Assembly: GCA_023151185.1 (NCBI GenBank)
Contig: JAKLJL010000001.1
Coordinates: 434,001 to 498,000, forward strand
Source: Bacteroidota bacterium
GTDB taxonomy: Bacteria; Bacteroidota; JABWAT01
Direction of reading: 5' to 3'
DNA length: 64,000 bases
Shown here: positions 17,438 through 26,357 of the stretch, in pieces
Layout of the letters: each line of letters begins with the position of its first letter
Position numbering within the stretch: position 1 is the stretch's first letter
Made by a program: the position numbers and the translations under genes
The notes under the pieces: generated by a model
Told to the model about the DNA's origin: nothing
Database searches by the model: none
Seen by the model: only the letters and a program-made list of their open reading frames with translations

Positions 17438-18547
17438 TCAGGCAGTAAAATACTGCCGGGTTACCGTAACCCGGTCCAGGTTCTTCATATTGACTTCAAC
17501 CCCGATGCCTGGTCCCGTGGGTACGGTCATGGTCCCGTCGGGATTTACGGTAAACTCCGGATCGACAATGTCAAAAGCATAGTATTTTTTTGAAGCTGAA
17601 ATATCACCCGGCAGGGTAAACCCCGGCAGGGAAGCCAGTGCCACATTTCCGGCCCGCCCGATTCCCGATTCCAGCATACCACCGCACCAGACCGGAACGT
17701 TCCGGCTCAGGCAGAGATCATGGATTTTCTTCGATTCCGAAAAGCCGCCGACCCGTCCCGGTTTAATATTGATTATCCGGCAACTGTCGAGTTCAAGGGC
17801 TGCCAGTGTATCGGCTTCTGAATGAATGCTTTCGTCCAGACAGACCGGTGTCCTGAGTTCCTTCTGAAGTTTGGAATGGAAGTAAATGTCATCGTATCCC
17901 AGCGGTTGTTCAATCAGGATAAGGCGGTCGTCATCCATGGCTTTGAACAGGGGAATATCCGCCAGGGAATAGGCTGAATTGGCATCCACCTGCAGGCGGA
18001 TGTCCGGAAATTCTTTCCGTATTCCTTTTACCAGGTCCAGATCCTGCCCGGGAGCAATTTTTATTTTGATCCGCTGATACCCTTCTTTCAGGTAACCATC
18101 CACTTTTGACAGCAGATGCGGAACGGAGTCCTGAATCCCGATTGATACCCCGACGTCTACCCGGTCCTTTTTACCTCCCAGCAGAGAAGCCAGAGACCGT
18201 CCTTCTGCTTTGGCAAACAGATCCCACAGGGCTGCTTCCAGTCCGGCTTTGGCCATCCGGTGTCCTCTGACTTTTTCCCAGGACTGAATGGCGTCACCCA
18301 CCGAGGAAAAGGTCTTTCCCAAAGTCCAGGGAATCAAAAAACCGGACAGAACCGGCCAGGCCGTCGAGACAGTTTCGTAGGAATAAAACGGAGTTCCTTC
18401 GGCAACCGATTCACCCCAACCTGTCACTCCCTCTCCATCTACCCGGATGATAATGTGCTCCTCATCCAGTTCAACTCCCATCGAGGTCACAAAGGGAGAA
18501 ACCAGCACCAGTTTTACATGAATCAATTCAATCCGGTCAATCCGCAT
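17438..18547 (-). CDS. Enolase-superfamily N-acylamino acid racemase / o-succinylbenzoate synthase-like enzyme
   Basis: A 369-aa member of the muconate-lactonizing subgroup. All catalytic residues are seen: Lys161-x-Lys163 (RIKIKIAPGQD), metal ligands Asp188, Glu213 and Asp238 (LQVDANSAY, LIEQPLG, CLDESI) and Lys262 (NIKPGRVGGFSE). 'WCGGMLESGIGRAGNVALASLPGFTLPGD' is the NSAR/OSBS signature. An AAAGGA site precedes the start. No other menaquinone genes are nearby, and it is the last gene of an operon with an S51 protein and an M14 carboxypeptidase, so racemisation of N-acyl amino acids or a dipeptide seems more likely than OSB synthesis (inference). Its stop abuts the stop of the convergent regulator gene with no gap. 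Confidence 0.9.
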   Translation of the reverse strand: MRIDRIELIHVKLVLVSPFVTSMGVELDEEHIIIRVDGEGVTGWGESVAEGTPFYSYETVSTAWPVLSGFLIPWTLGKTFSSVGDAIQSWEKVRGHRMAKAGLEAALWDLFAKAEGRSLASLLGGKKDRVDVGVSIGIQDSVPHLLSKVDGYLKEGYQRIKIKIAPGQDLDLVKGIRKEFPDIRLQVDANSAYSLADIPLFKAMDDDRLILIEQPLGYDDIYFHSKLQKELRTPVCLDESIHSEADTLAALELDSCRIINIKPGRVGGFSESKKIHDLCLSRNVPVWCGGMLESGIGRAGNVALASLPGFTLPGDISASKKYYAFDIVDPEFTVNPDGTMTVPTGPGIGVEVNMKNLDRVTVTRQYFTA

Positions 18548-18558
18548 AACAGGTCCTT

Positions 18559-20097
18559 TCAGTTTTGAGCCGGTGAACTGGATGCAGGACGAATGACCCG
18601 CAGAACCGGATACAGGGTTCCCTTTTCAAGCAGGTGAGCAAACTGCCGGTAGGTATGAAGTCCGAGGGTGGATTTCGGTTCAAGGGCAAGCACGATCAGA
18701 TTATTTTTCAACTGCCGTGTCGGGAGAAAAACATAGTCATCCGGGTTGATTTTCCCGGTCAGGGTTCTGGTTTCAACTGAAGGATTGACGGTCGGATCGC
18801 CTTCAAAATCGAGACTGTCGGTTCCGGTTATCCAATATCCCTCGGTTTGGTAGGTCTGTGTTCCGGGAAACGGTGCTTTTTCAAGATGATGCCGGTCTGC
18901 CCATTCGATGAGTTCCGGCTTTGATTTGGGGATCAGGTACCCTTCGGGACGAGTTACCGTACAGGAACTCTGAACCACAGGCCGGAAATTCCGAACTGTA
19001 ATCACCGTATCTCTGCCGGATTTCAGGGACAGCAGCGGCATGGAAAGAGACTTACCGTTGGGTACATGGTCCATCTGAATGGCCACGGTTGGCGAAACTT
19101 CCCCGGAAACCAGCTTCCGCCGTTCCTCTGCAACCAGAGATTTGATTTTGGTATGATGGGAGTAAATAAACTTCAGCAGGGACATCATGGCTGTTTTCTG
19201 CCCCTCTGCCCGGCGGGCAATCCGGTCTTTGAAATTGTCTTCACCGTTCAGCCCTTCCAGAATAAATGAAAAAGAATTCTGAATGCCGGGGCACTGCCGG
19301 CCGTCATTGATATCGTAGGTGCTGTACCGGATGTAGTCTTTTTCAGGTGGTCCGCCGGGACTGTAAATAAAGAAGGAAAATCCCTTCTGGGTGACTTCCT
19401 TTTCTATAGGGGGAACGGCTTCCTCTGCCTGGAAGTTTCGGATGGATTCTGCAACATTGGGATTGCTGAGGTATCCCAGTTGCTCATCGAAGTTCCGCCG
19501 GATTCCCAGAGTTTCCCATTCACCGCCATACGGTGCATATTCATGAACATCGAGGGTTGCCTCAAATTTCCACCGGTCAAACAGACCTTCAACAATCCGG
19601 GATTCCGGCTCGGTCAGGATCAGGTGATTCCGGTTCAGATCCATGTTGTTACCGTTTCGCCTCTGGTTCTGTTCTGATCCGTCCGGATTGACCTGAGGAA
19701 TGACCATCAGATCCACCCGGCTGAACAGATACCGGTTTTCCGGGCTTAGAAGATCCCTGATCAGCAGAAGTGCACCCTGTTTTCCCGACTGTTCATTTCC
19801 GTGCTGCTGGGCAAAAAACAGAACTTTCACTTTTTCCGGATCCGATCCGAACCCATCTTCAGAAAAGGTGGCGGTGAACAGGTTTCTTCCCTGAACTGAC
19901 TTCCCTGCCGGGCTTACGGTCAGCAGGTCAGAGGCCTGATCTGCCGTCCCGAGCCAGGCGGTCAGTTCAGAATAGGTCACAGGCCGGTCCTCAGCCGGAA
20001 GAACAGGGAGAACGGCAGGAGGGGCAGATGCACAGGAGGCCAGAAAGACAGGAAGCAGGATTCGGGTTACGGGCAGAAAAGCAAAGGTCAGTTTCAT
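18559..20097 (-). CDS. M14-family zinc carboxypeptidase lipoprotein
   Basis: A 512-aa exported metallopeptidase. Lipoprotein signal with 'PVFLASC' (Cys22). The M14 zinc site is seen as His99-x-x-Glu102 (QQHGNEQSG) and His185 (LDVHEY); 'NPDGSEQNQRRNGNNMDLNRNH' carries the substrate-binding Arg147/Asn-Arg pair; Glu281 (FILEGLNG) is the catalytic acid/base. The C-terminal about 190 residues form a beta-rich domain usual for this subgroup. Its start is 2 bp from the stop of the S51 gene and it is 11 bp before the racemase-like gene, a three-gene operon. It probably trims C-terminal residues from peptides in the periplasm. Confidence 0.9.
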   Translation of the reverse strand: MKLTFAFLPVTRILLPVFLASCASAPPAVLPVLPAEDRPVTYSELTAWLGTADQASDLLTVSPAGKSVQGRNLFTATFSEDGFGSDPEKVKVLFFAQQHGNEQSGKQGALLLIRDLLSPENRYLFSRVDLMVIPQVNPDGSEQNQRRNGNNMDLNRNHLILTEPESRIVEGLFDRWKFEATLDVHEYAPYGGEWETLGIRRNFDEQLGYLSNPNVAESIRNFQAEEAVPPIEKEVTQKGFSFFIYSPGGPPEKDYIRYSTYDINDGRQCPGIQNSFSFILEGLNGEDNFKDRIARRAEGQKTAMMSLLKFIYSHHTKIKSLVAEERRKLVSGEVSPTVAIQMDHVPNGKSLSMPLLSLKSGRDTVITVRNFRPVVQSSCTVTRPEGYLIPKSKPELIEWADRHHLEKAPFPGTQTYQTEGYWITGTDSLDFEGDPTVNPSVETRTLTGKINPDDYVFLPTRQLKNNLIVLALEPKSTLGLHTYRQFAHLLEKGTLYPVLRVIRPASSSPAQN

Positions 20098-20099
20098 GG

Positions 20100-22097
20100 T
20101 TACCTGATCAGAGTCATTTTGATGGTTTCAGTGAATTGGCCGGTGGACACCCGGCAGAAATAAAGTCCGGAAGCAGCATCGGGAAGTGAGACGGGAAGGT
20201 GATGAGTTCCGGCAGGGAAGTCCTTCCGGAAACGGATCAGTTCACGACCCAGCAGATCGGTGATAAAAAGAGTCACCCGGCCGGCTGCCGGCAGTGAAAA
20301 CCGGATCACCGTTCCGGAATTGAACGGATTCGGATAAGCCGAAAGTAGAAACGGGGCAACCGGTTCTGCAGCCTGTACCCCCACCGGATCGGTTTCCAGA
20401 AACAGGCCGGTGGTAAGATTGACTGTCCGGTTTAAGGTGGATACAGTCAGCCTGAGGTTTTCAAAGGCGGCGATCTGGCGGGGACCCCGGCCACCGGAAG
20501 CTTTGTACGTTGAGGAATCTGACCAGGCAGAGGCAGACCCATCCAGCCAGAACAGGGGAGAAGCTCCCTTTACTGTCAGGGTTCCCTTTTCCGGGTCAGC
20601 AACGGCAAAGGACTGGGAGTTCAGATAAAGTCCGCCTGCCAGCCTGGCCCTGTGCATCAGCCAGGGTACAGCCGTGGCCCGGTTTTCATAAAAGTCATCG
20701 GTTTCAAAAACCATAGGCTGAAGCCCTGCCAGGGGAAGAAGAGCCAGCCCGGGTGAAACCGTCATTTTTCCATACCAGGATGCCAGATCATCGGTGTCTG
20801 TACCGTTGACGAATCCGGATCCTGCAATCCGGGAAACGGTTCCCAGGGCATAAACGGGAGTGCGTGAGGTGATTTTTTCAAGGAAAACCCGGCCGGCTCC
20901 GGTCAGGGAATCCCTGAGCAGGGACAGGTTACCCAGATTCTTGCCGGTCAGAAGAAAAACATCTGCGGCCAGAATGGCGGCAGCCGAAAGCTCCAGGTTT
21001 AAGGTGGCCGCCGAAACCTGAAGAATTCCGGGTTCACAGCCGGAAGCCAGCAAAACGGCAGAAAGAGAATCGGTTGCAGCACCAGGCGGATCACCTGTCA
21101 GAATCAGTCCGGTTGCCGGGTGATGGCGGGAAAGAAACGCCTCAAGGCTTTGGGTCTGGTTGAAGCGGATGCTGCCGGAACCGGTCATCCAGAGTTCAGT
21201 TTGGGGAAGTCCTGGTAGTGCGGCGGATCTCGGTTTGGCAGAAGCGGGAATGACGGAAATTTTCCTTGCGGTCAGATCATATTCCCAGCCGGCAGTTAAC
21301 TGATCGCATTTTAACCGGCTGACAGACCACCCCGGCTGACTGATCTGAATCCGGGTTTCAGAATCCGGCTGCAGAATAGTGACGGCGCCGGAACCCATGA
21401 CTGCTGCCTTCCCGTCCGGAGAAATACAGAAGGCCGTACGGTCATCTATCCCGACGATCACCGGCTGGGGTTTGAGTTCAGACAGGCGGATCAGAAACGG
21501 AACCATCCGGCCGATCCGGGCCCGTTCAGCTACGTGAGTGTCGAAGAGCACGCCGGGAATGAGAGATAGAAAATCAGTTTCAAACTGCATCGAAGAAAGC
21601 CAGGGATTTTTTAAAGCTTCGGCCGGATAAACCGATCCGTTCTTTGCCGAAAAAACCAGTTCCCCTAATATCATGGCCCCGGCACTGGTCCCCGAAACCA
21701 CCCCTCCGGTTTCCCAGACTTTCCGGATGGCCTCTTCGGTTTTTGTTCCTTTCCACAGACTGACGTAATCCCACTGATCACCGCCTTTGATGAAAACAGC
21801 CGATGCTGAGGTAATGGCATCGTAGGTGGATTGCAGATCGGCGGTTGTCCGGGAGGCAATTTTCAGGTTTACAGCCGAGGCGGCACCAAAAGACTTAAAG
21901 TAATCGGGGATCCACTCGGTTTCCGTATTGGCAGAGAGAATGATCACGGGGCCTTTTCCGGACTTCTCCACAATCCACTGATAGGGCTTATCACTCCAGG
22001 AACTGTAATCCTCGCCGCCACCGCCAACCGCACACAGATATCCCTGTGCAAAAACGGCCGCCGGAAGCATCAGAAATATAAAAATCAGTTTCAGCAT
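20100..22097 (-). CDS. T9SS-exported peptidase S51 (cyanophycinase-like) protein
   Basis: 665 aa: signal peptide 1-17 (ends AAVFA), S51/class-I GAT-like domain about 20-240, a second domain of unclear type, and a T9SS sorting domain from about 585 ('AYPNPFNSGTVIRFSLP'). Key residues are present: Gln108 in the GGDQ motif, nucleophile Ser138 (GTSAGA), and Asp186-Thr-His188 followed by Arg192, Arg194 and Arg197. True cyanophycinases have Asp-Gln-His here, so the Gln to Thr change may alter substrate. The segment at about 330-440 ('GLILTGDPPGAATDSLSAVLL...AADVFLLTGKNLGNL') looks like a second, degenerate copy of the fold. It is the first gene of an operon with M14 peptidase and racemase. Confidence 0.82.
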   Translation of the reverse strand: MLKLIFIFLMLPAAVFAQGYLCAVGGGGEDYSSWSDKPYQWIVEKSGKGPVIILSANTETEWIPDYFKSFGAASAVNLKIASRTTADLQSTYDAITSASAVFIKGGDQWDYVSLWKGTKTEEAIRKVWETGGVVSGTSAGAMILGELVFSAKNGSVYPAEALKNPWLSSMQFETDFLSLIPGVLFDTHVAERARIGRMVPFLIRLSELKPQPVIVGIDDRTAFCISPDGKAAVMGSGAVTILQPDSETRIQISQPGWSVSRLKCDQLTAGWEYDLTARKISVIPASAKPRSAALPGLPQTELWMTGSGSIRFNQTQSLEAFLSRHHPATGLILTGDPPGAATDSLSAVLLASGCEPGILQVSAATLNLELSAAAILAADVFLLTGKNLGNLSLLRDSLTGAGRVFLEKITSRTPVYALGTVSRIAGSGFVNGTDTDDLASWYGKMTVSPGLALLPLAGLQPMVFETDDFYENRATAVPWLMHRARLAGGLYLNSQSFAVADPEKGTLTVKGASPLFWLDGSASAWSDSSTYKASGGRGPRQIAAFENLRLTVSTLNRTVNLTTGLFLETDPVGVQAAEPVAPFLLSAYPNPFNSGTVIRFSLPAAGRVTLFITDLLGRELIRFRKDFPAGTHHLPVSLPDAASGLYFCRVSTGQFTETIKMTLIR

Positions 22098-22106
22098 AAG
22101 GGGGAA

Positions 22107-22334
22107 AATCAGTAGTCAGTAGACAGAAGTCAGTAGTCAGTAAACAGTAGACAAAAGACAGAAATCAAAAGGCAAAAGACAATAATTGCAAAACAGAAGT
22201 CAGAAGTCAGAAAACAGAAGACAGAAGACAAAAGTCAGTAGACAGTAGACAAAAGACAAAAGACAGAAATCAAAAGGCAAAAGACAATAATTACAAAGCA
22301 GAAGTCAGAAGATAGAAGACAGAAGACAGAAGAC
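22107..22334. repeat. Degenerate 7-bp tandem repeat tract
   Basis: About 230 bp made of units close to AGWAGWC (AGAAGAC, AGTAGTC, AGAAGTC...). This fills most of the 328-bp gap between the PorV-like gene and the S51 gene. Two 36-bp blocks inside it (22166-22201 and 22271-22306) share the irregular interruption GACAATAATTRCAAARC, and a near-identical block recurs inverted at 54808-54843. No coding potential. Confidence 0.9.
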
Positions 22335-22425
22335 AACTTCAGGCTGTTGAGTGACCCGGTGAACCGGCCAATCCGGTGGCGGGTTTATTTCCCGGTTTCC
22401 GGATCGGCGAAGTTGGTCTTCCGGA

Positions 22426-23424
22426 TTAAAACCGGATCCCGACGGTGAACCGGTTTATGGCCGGCAGAATGTCATAGGCTGAATAGGCATAGTCAATTTC
22501 CACCCGGATGGCCTCCAGTTCAAAATTGGTTCCGGCACCAAAAGACAGGTTTTCGTCATCCGCATTAAACTTATACCCGCCCCGCAGGAAGAACCGGTCG
22601 AATACGGCCACTTCTGCGCCGGTCAGAATCTGTTCGACGTTGTCGTTCGGGTGAAGGGCATCCAGTCCGCCCCTGATTTTCACAAACTCCGAGGTCCAGA
22701 GATCCAGTCCAATTCCGACCTGGAAGTTCAGCGGCAGGGCATACTCATCAGTTACGAGATGTGCCGGAGTTAGCCGGTTCAGCGGAAGTCCTGAACTTTT
22801 ATCATAAATAACGTTCAGATCTTCGCCTTCAAACCGCAAATCCTGCCCGAAGTTACTCATCCGCATGGCAATGGTCAGGTTCTGGAAATCCAGCCGGTAC
22901 ATTGTTCCCACATCGAGGGCAAACCCCGAAGCAGTTTCATTCCAGATTTTCTGCTGGATGTACTTTCCGGTCACACCAAAAGAAAACCGGTCGGTTAAAA
23001 ACCGGGAGTAGGTAAGTCCGACTGCCAGGTCCTGTGCTGTGAAAAACCGCCCGGTTCCATTGGGTTCTTCCTCGGTTGTGATTTCCTGTTTATCCATTCC
23101 GAAGACAATCAGGCTGGCGGCAAAGGTTCCGATGTTTTCATAGTAAACCGCTGTCTGAACCGCATCAAAGTCAAACTGATCCATCCACCGCATGTGAGAA
23201 AACTGAAGGGAAGTCCGCTCGACTGCGGCCAGACCGGCCGGGTTCCAGAAAACTGCCGAAATATTCCGGGTCAGTCCTACGACGGCGCCGCCCATCCCGG
23301 CCTCCCGGGCACTGACCGGAATTTTCAGGAACTGGGCACCCGATGTTCCCAGATTCGGATTTTGACCACCCATTGCGGCTCCGGCAAGTGCCAGGCAGAC
23401 AGAAAAAAGAAGAGTCTGTTTCAT
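22426..23424 (-). CDS. PorV/PorQ-family outer-membrane beta-barrel protein
   Basis: 332 aa: signal peptide 1-19, then the family opening 'GTSGAQFLKIPVSAREAGMGGAVVGLTRNISAVFWNPAGLA', repeated amphipathic beta-strands and a terminal Phe ('RFTVGIRF'), as expected for an outer-membrane barrel. PorV is the T9SS shuttle that takes cargo from the translocon to the attachment complex; PorV/PorQ-like paralogues are often encoded next to T9SS cargo and TonB receptors. Here it is the last gene after a TonB receptor and a T9SS-sorted protein on the same strand (18 bp gap to the latter). Confidence 0.88.
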   Translation of the reverse strand: MKQTLLFSVCLALAGAAMGGQNPNLGTSGAQFLKIPVSAREAGMGGAVVGLTRNISAVFWNPAGLAAVERTSLQFSHMRWMDQFDFDAVQTAVYYENIGTFAASLIVFGMDKQEITTEEEPNGTGRFFTAQDLAVGLTYSRFLTDRFSFGVTGKYIQQKIWNETASGFALDVGTMYRLDFQNLTIAMRMSNFGQDLRFEGEDLNVIYDKSSGLPLNRLTPAHLVTDEYALPLNFQVGIGLDLWTSEFVKIRGGLDALHPNDNVEQILTGAEVAVFDRFFLRGGYKFNADDENLSFGAGTNFELEAIRVEIDYAYSAYDILPAINRFTVGIRF

Positions 23425-23442
23425 TTTCGTTTTCCGTCCTTC

Positions 23443-26199
23443 TTATTTAATAATGGCGAAACGGCTTTTGAATTCTACACCGTCAGCTTTTACCACGTAC
23501 AGGTAAACCCCGGGGGCAACTTCACGCCCGCCTTCGGCTTTCAGATCCCAGATCTCCGTTCCGGTCAGCGACTGGTGATGAAGTGTTTTGACCAGATCTG
23601 CTGCAACCGAGAAGATGTATATAGTACAGGAATTGGGCAGGTTGATAAACTGAATCTGCCGGAGAGGTTCCTTCCGTAATTCACCGAATTCTGGTTCATA
23701 CAGAGAAGATACAACGTACGGATTCGGGACCACCTTTATATCCGCCATTTCGGCTTTCAGTCTGTCACGCAGAACCGCAGAACCTGCAATTGAGAAATTC
23801 CATTTGTCCCTGAGTGTTGGATCCTGAATTTTCTCAATCTCCGCAGAAAAGATTGTTCCGGGAGGAGGGGGAGTTGTTTTTGGAAATTCAAGTGACCCTT
23901 CCAGCCCCAGGAAGGCAAAAGTATCACCAGAAAAGAGAGAATCAATCCGGACCACAACGGTGCCGCCAGCGTCCCGGATCAGAAGATGAGTGAACCCTTC
24001 ACCGTCTTTGAACCCCGTGCCGTCAGTTGAGAGCAGGTAAGTTCCGTTTTTGATGGCGGCAGTATCACTGGTTGCTGTCAGGTTCAGGGTGACAGGATCC
24101 GTTCCGCCCACCCGGGTGAGTTTACGAACAACCGGCTGCGGGGCTGCCGTAATGATGACGCCGTCCTGAGTTGCAACCGGCTTTCCGTACAGGAAAGGTC
24201 GGGGTGATGCAACCGTATCGGTCTGGTTCCGCACAACCAGGCTGCTGAAATTGACCGAAAGATAATCGCCGGGCTGCGGTTTCCTGAGGACATTGGTGGT
24301 TGTATCGGTCAGTTTTACTGAAAGTCCGGAGTTGAAATTATACTGGGCACCTGACCGGTACAGTTTCGGAGTCGGCGGAATTTCATCACCGGTTGCCAGA
24401 TTGATCAGCCTGATCTGGTCAACATCAAGCCATTCCACGGCATAATTTCCGGAACCTGCCTTAGTTGAATCCTTGATCACCACCTCAACTTTTGTATCCA
24501 GATCACCCAAATCCTTTCGGGTCGTGTAGGTAAACCGGACCTGATAGGAATTGCCGGTCAGGGTTTCCTGATCAGCAGGTGAAACCAAAAGCGAATAATT
24601 GGATTTACCGGTTCCGGCATGCACAATTCCGGTTCCTGAAACCGGACGGTACCCGGCTGCAGCAGAAGAAGGTGTTACCGCCTTCAGGTTTTTGGCATCG
24701 GTGGTTGTTCCTTTCGGACTTTCCAGCGAAGCGGTCACAGAATCTCCCCGGTCGTAAGCGGTTACTGAATACCAGTACTCGAAACCGTTGGTGACTTTGG
24801 TATCAGTATAACTGTATTGAAGTCCGGTGTTCAGACCGATTTTATTGACAGCGTCAAAATCAGCCAGATTTTCCCAGGACACACCTTTATTTTGTGACCG
24901 GTAGACCCGGTATCCTTCAAAGTCATATTGCCCGGAAAAAGAATCCCGTGATTTCTCGGCAGCATTGTCCCAGTACACCGTTGCAGATCCGTCGTTTCCG
25001 GTTACTGAGACCGTTGGGGTAACAGGTGGTTTGCTGATTTCGAAATCAAAACCAATCATTTTCAGTGAGTTTTCCTGGTATTTAATCAACTCAGGAAGGT
25101 TATCTCCGGCCAGCATGGCCGTGTAAAAGGTCAGCACCTGACCGGGTTCAAGGGTATAAGGCCCGGCTGAAATAAAGGCCCCGACATCATGCCCTGCAGC
25201 CGGCTGCTTTGCCGGATCGTCATAATGCAGATCTGATGGGTTGGTCACATGGAAAAATTTGGATCCAAGAGCCGAGTTGTACAGAATAGGTGAGCTGGAA
25301 ATCCGCTGATAATGCAGGGTATCGGTATCCACAATGTCGTCATCATTGTACAGGAAGTAGTGCATATCGGTCACACCGGTTTTCCCCTCATCGGTTGCCG
25401 GAGTCTGAACAAAGGAGAACCCGAAATAGCCGGTTTTGCTGTCGGGCCACTCCTTCGAGTATCCCTTTGAATCATAGAAATAAACGAGGTTTTTTCCTTT
25501 GTCAAACCCGATCAGATCATCGTTGTACTCCGGATCACCACCCGAAATGTTTCCGACATCCACATCACAATACAGGGCAAAGTAAACACTGTCCTGTTTT
25601 TTGGTGGATTTATTTTTCAGTTCAAATTTGTAAAAAAGGATGTTTTTGGCGAATGCAGAGCCGTAGGCATACCCGGTCTGGGCAATCTCAAATCCCAATA
25701 CTCCCCGGGTGTTTTTACTGTCATCATACACGCAATAACTGTCCTGATCTGATTTGATGACTGGATTTCCCTGTGCATCTGTCACCGGCCATTTCCCGGA
25801 AGGCCAGGTTCTGGGATTATCGCTGAAGGCAATCTGAGTATACTCCGGATTGTGAAATCCGCCGACAGCTTCCCATTCTTCATTGGTGGAATACCGGCCC
25901 TGAATCACATTTCCCGGAATCCCGACATACGGATTCACCCGGTAAATATAGTGCTTTCCGCTGTTGGTGGGGAATTCCCCCGACGGCCCCTGAGTCAGGC
26001 GGCGGGGATACAGTTTCCCCCTGTTTTCAAAGAATAACCCAATGTTGCCGGTGTTATGGGTTCCGGCAGCCCGGTCACCGATTCCTGATTCTTTCTGCAG
26101 CGCCGGTCCGTCTTTATCTTTTTCGGATACCGCTTTATCCTGGGCAAAAACCCCCAGGCTGCTCATCAGAACAAGGGAAGTGAGAAAAGTCTTTTTCAT
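23443..26199 (-). CDS. Large T9SS-sorted surface protein with fibronectin-like domain
   Basis: 918 aa: signal peptide 1-19 (MKKTFLTSLVLMSSLGVFA), an N-terminal beta-rich region, a fibronectin type III-like domain about 395-480 ('TPTVSVTGNDGSATVYWDN...YWYSVTAYDRGD'), and a C-terminal sorting-type domain from about 820 ('VVPNPYVVSS...GREVAPGVYLYVVKADGVEFKSRFAIIK'). The 'PNPY' variant replaces the usual PNPF. Exact function unknown; such proteins are commonly encoded between a TonB receptor and a PorV-like gene, as here, and are probably surface-attached substrate binders or receptor partners (inference). Confidence 0.8.
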   Translation of the reverse strand: MKKTFLTSLVLMSSLGVFAQDKAVSEKDKDGPALQKESGIGDRAAGTHNTGNIGLFFENRGKLYPRRLTQGPSGEFPTNSGKHYIYRVNPYVGIPGNVIQGRYSTNEEWEAVGGFHNPEYTQIAFSDNPRTWPSGKWPVTDAQGNPVIKSDQDSYCVYDDSKNTRGVLGFEIAQTGYAYGSAFAKNILFYKFELKNKSTKKQDSVYFALYCDVDVGNISGGDPEYNDDLIGFDKGKNLVYFYDSKGYSKEWPDSKTGYFGFSFVQTPATDEGKTGVTDMHYFLYNDDDIVDTDTLHYQRISSSPILYNSALGSKFFHVTNPSDLHYDDPAKQPAAGHDVGAFISAGPYTLEPGQVLTFYTAMLAGDNLPELIKYQENSLKMIGFDFEISKPPVTPTVSVTGNDGSATVYWDNAAEKSRDSFSGQYDFEGYRVYRSQNKGVSWENLADFDAVNKIGLNTGLQYSYTDTKVTNGFEYWYSVTAYDRGDSVTASLESPKGTTTDAKNLKAVTPSSAAAGYRPVSGTGIVHAGTGKSNYSLLVSPADQETLTGNSYQVRFTYTTRKDLGDLDTKVEVVIKDSTKAGSGNYAVEWLDVDQIRLINLATGDEIPPTPKLYRSGAQYNFNSGLSVKLTDTTTNVLRKPQPGDYLSVNFSSLVVRNQTDTVASPRPFLYGKPVATQDGVIITAAPQPVVRKLTRVGGTDPVTLNLTATSDTAAIKNGTYLLSTDGTGFKDGEGFTHLLIRDAGGTVVVRIDSLFSGDTFAFLGLEGSLEFPKTTPPPPGTIFSAEIEKIQDPTLRDKWNFSIAGSAVLRDRLKAEMADIKVVPNPYVVSSLYEPEFGELRKEPLRQIQFINLPNSCTIYIFSVAADLVKTLHHQSLTGTEIWDLKAEGGREVAPGVYLYVVKADGVEFKSRFAIIK

Positions 26200-26357
26200 T
26201 TTAAATCCGGTTTGATTTTTAAAAATGGATACTTTTTAGAGTTAGGCCTTTGTTTTTTAATTCAGTCCCCATCTTTACCCAGGGAGGGACTTTATTCACG
26301 ATCCACTCTTTAGGATTAACCTTAAATCGAATGTCTCATACTCCAAACCGGTCCCGA

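Noticed and set aside
17438-18547. menC of menaquinone synthesis
   Set aside because: No other men genes are present and the operon holds peptidases, so a racemase/epimerase role is more likely, though not proven.
22107-22334. Possible CRISPR array
   Set aside because: The units are 7 bp and contiguous, with no regular spacers of 25-40 bp and no cas genes nearby.
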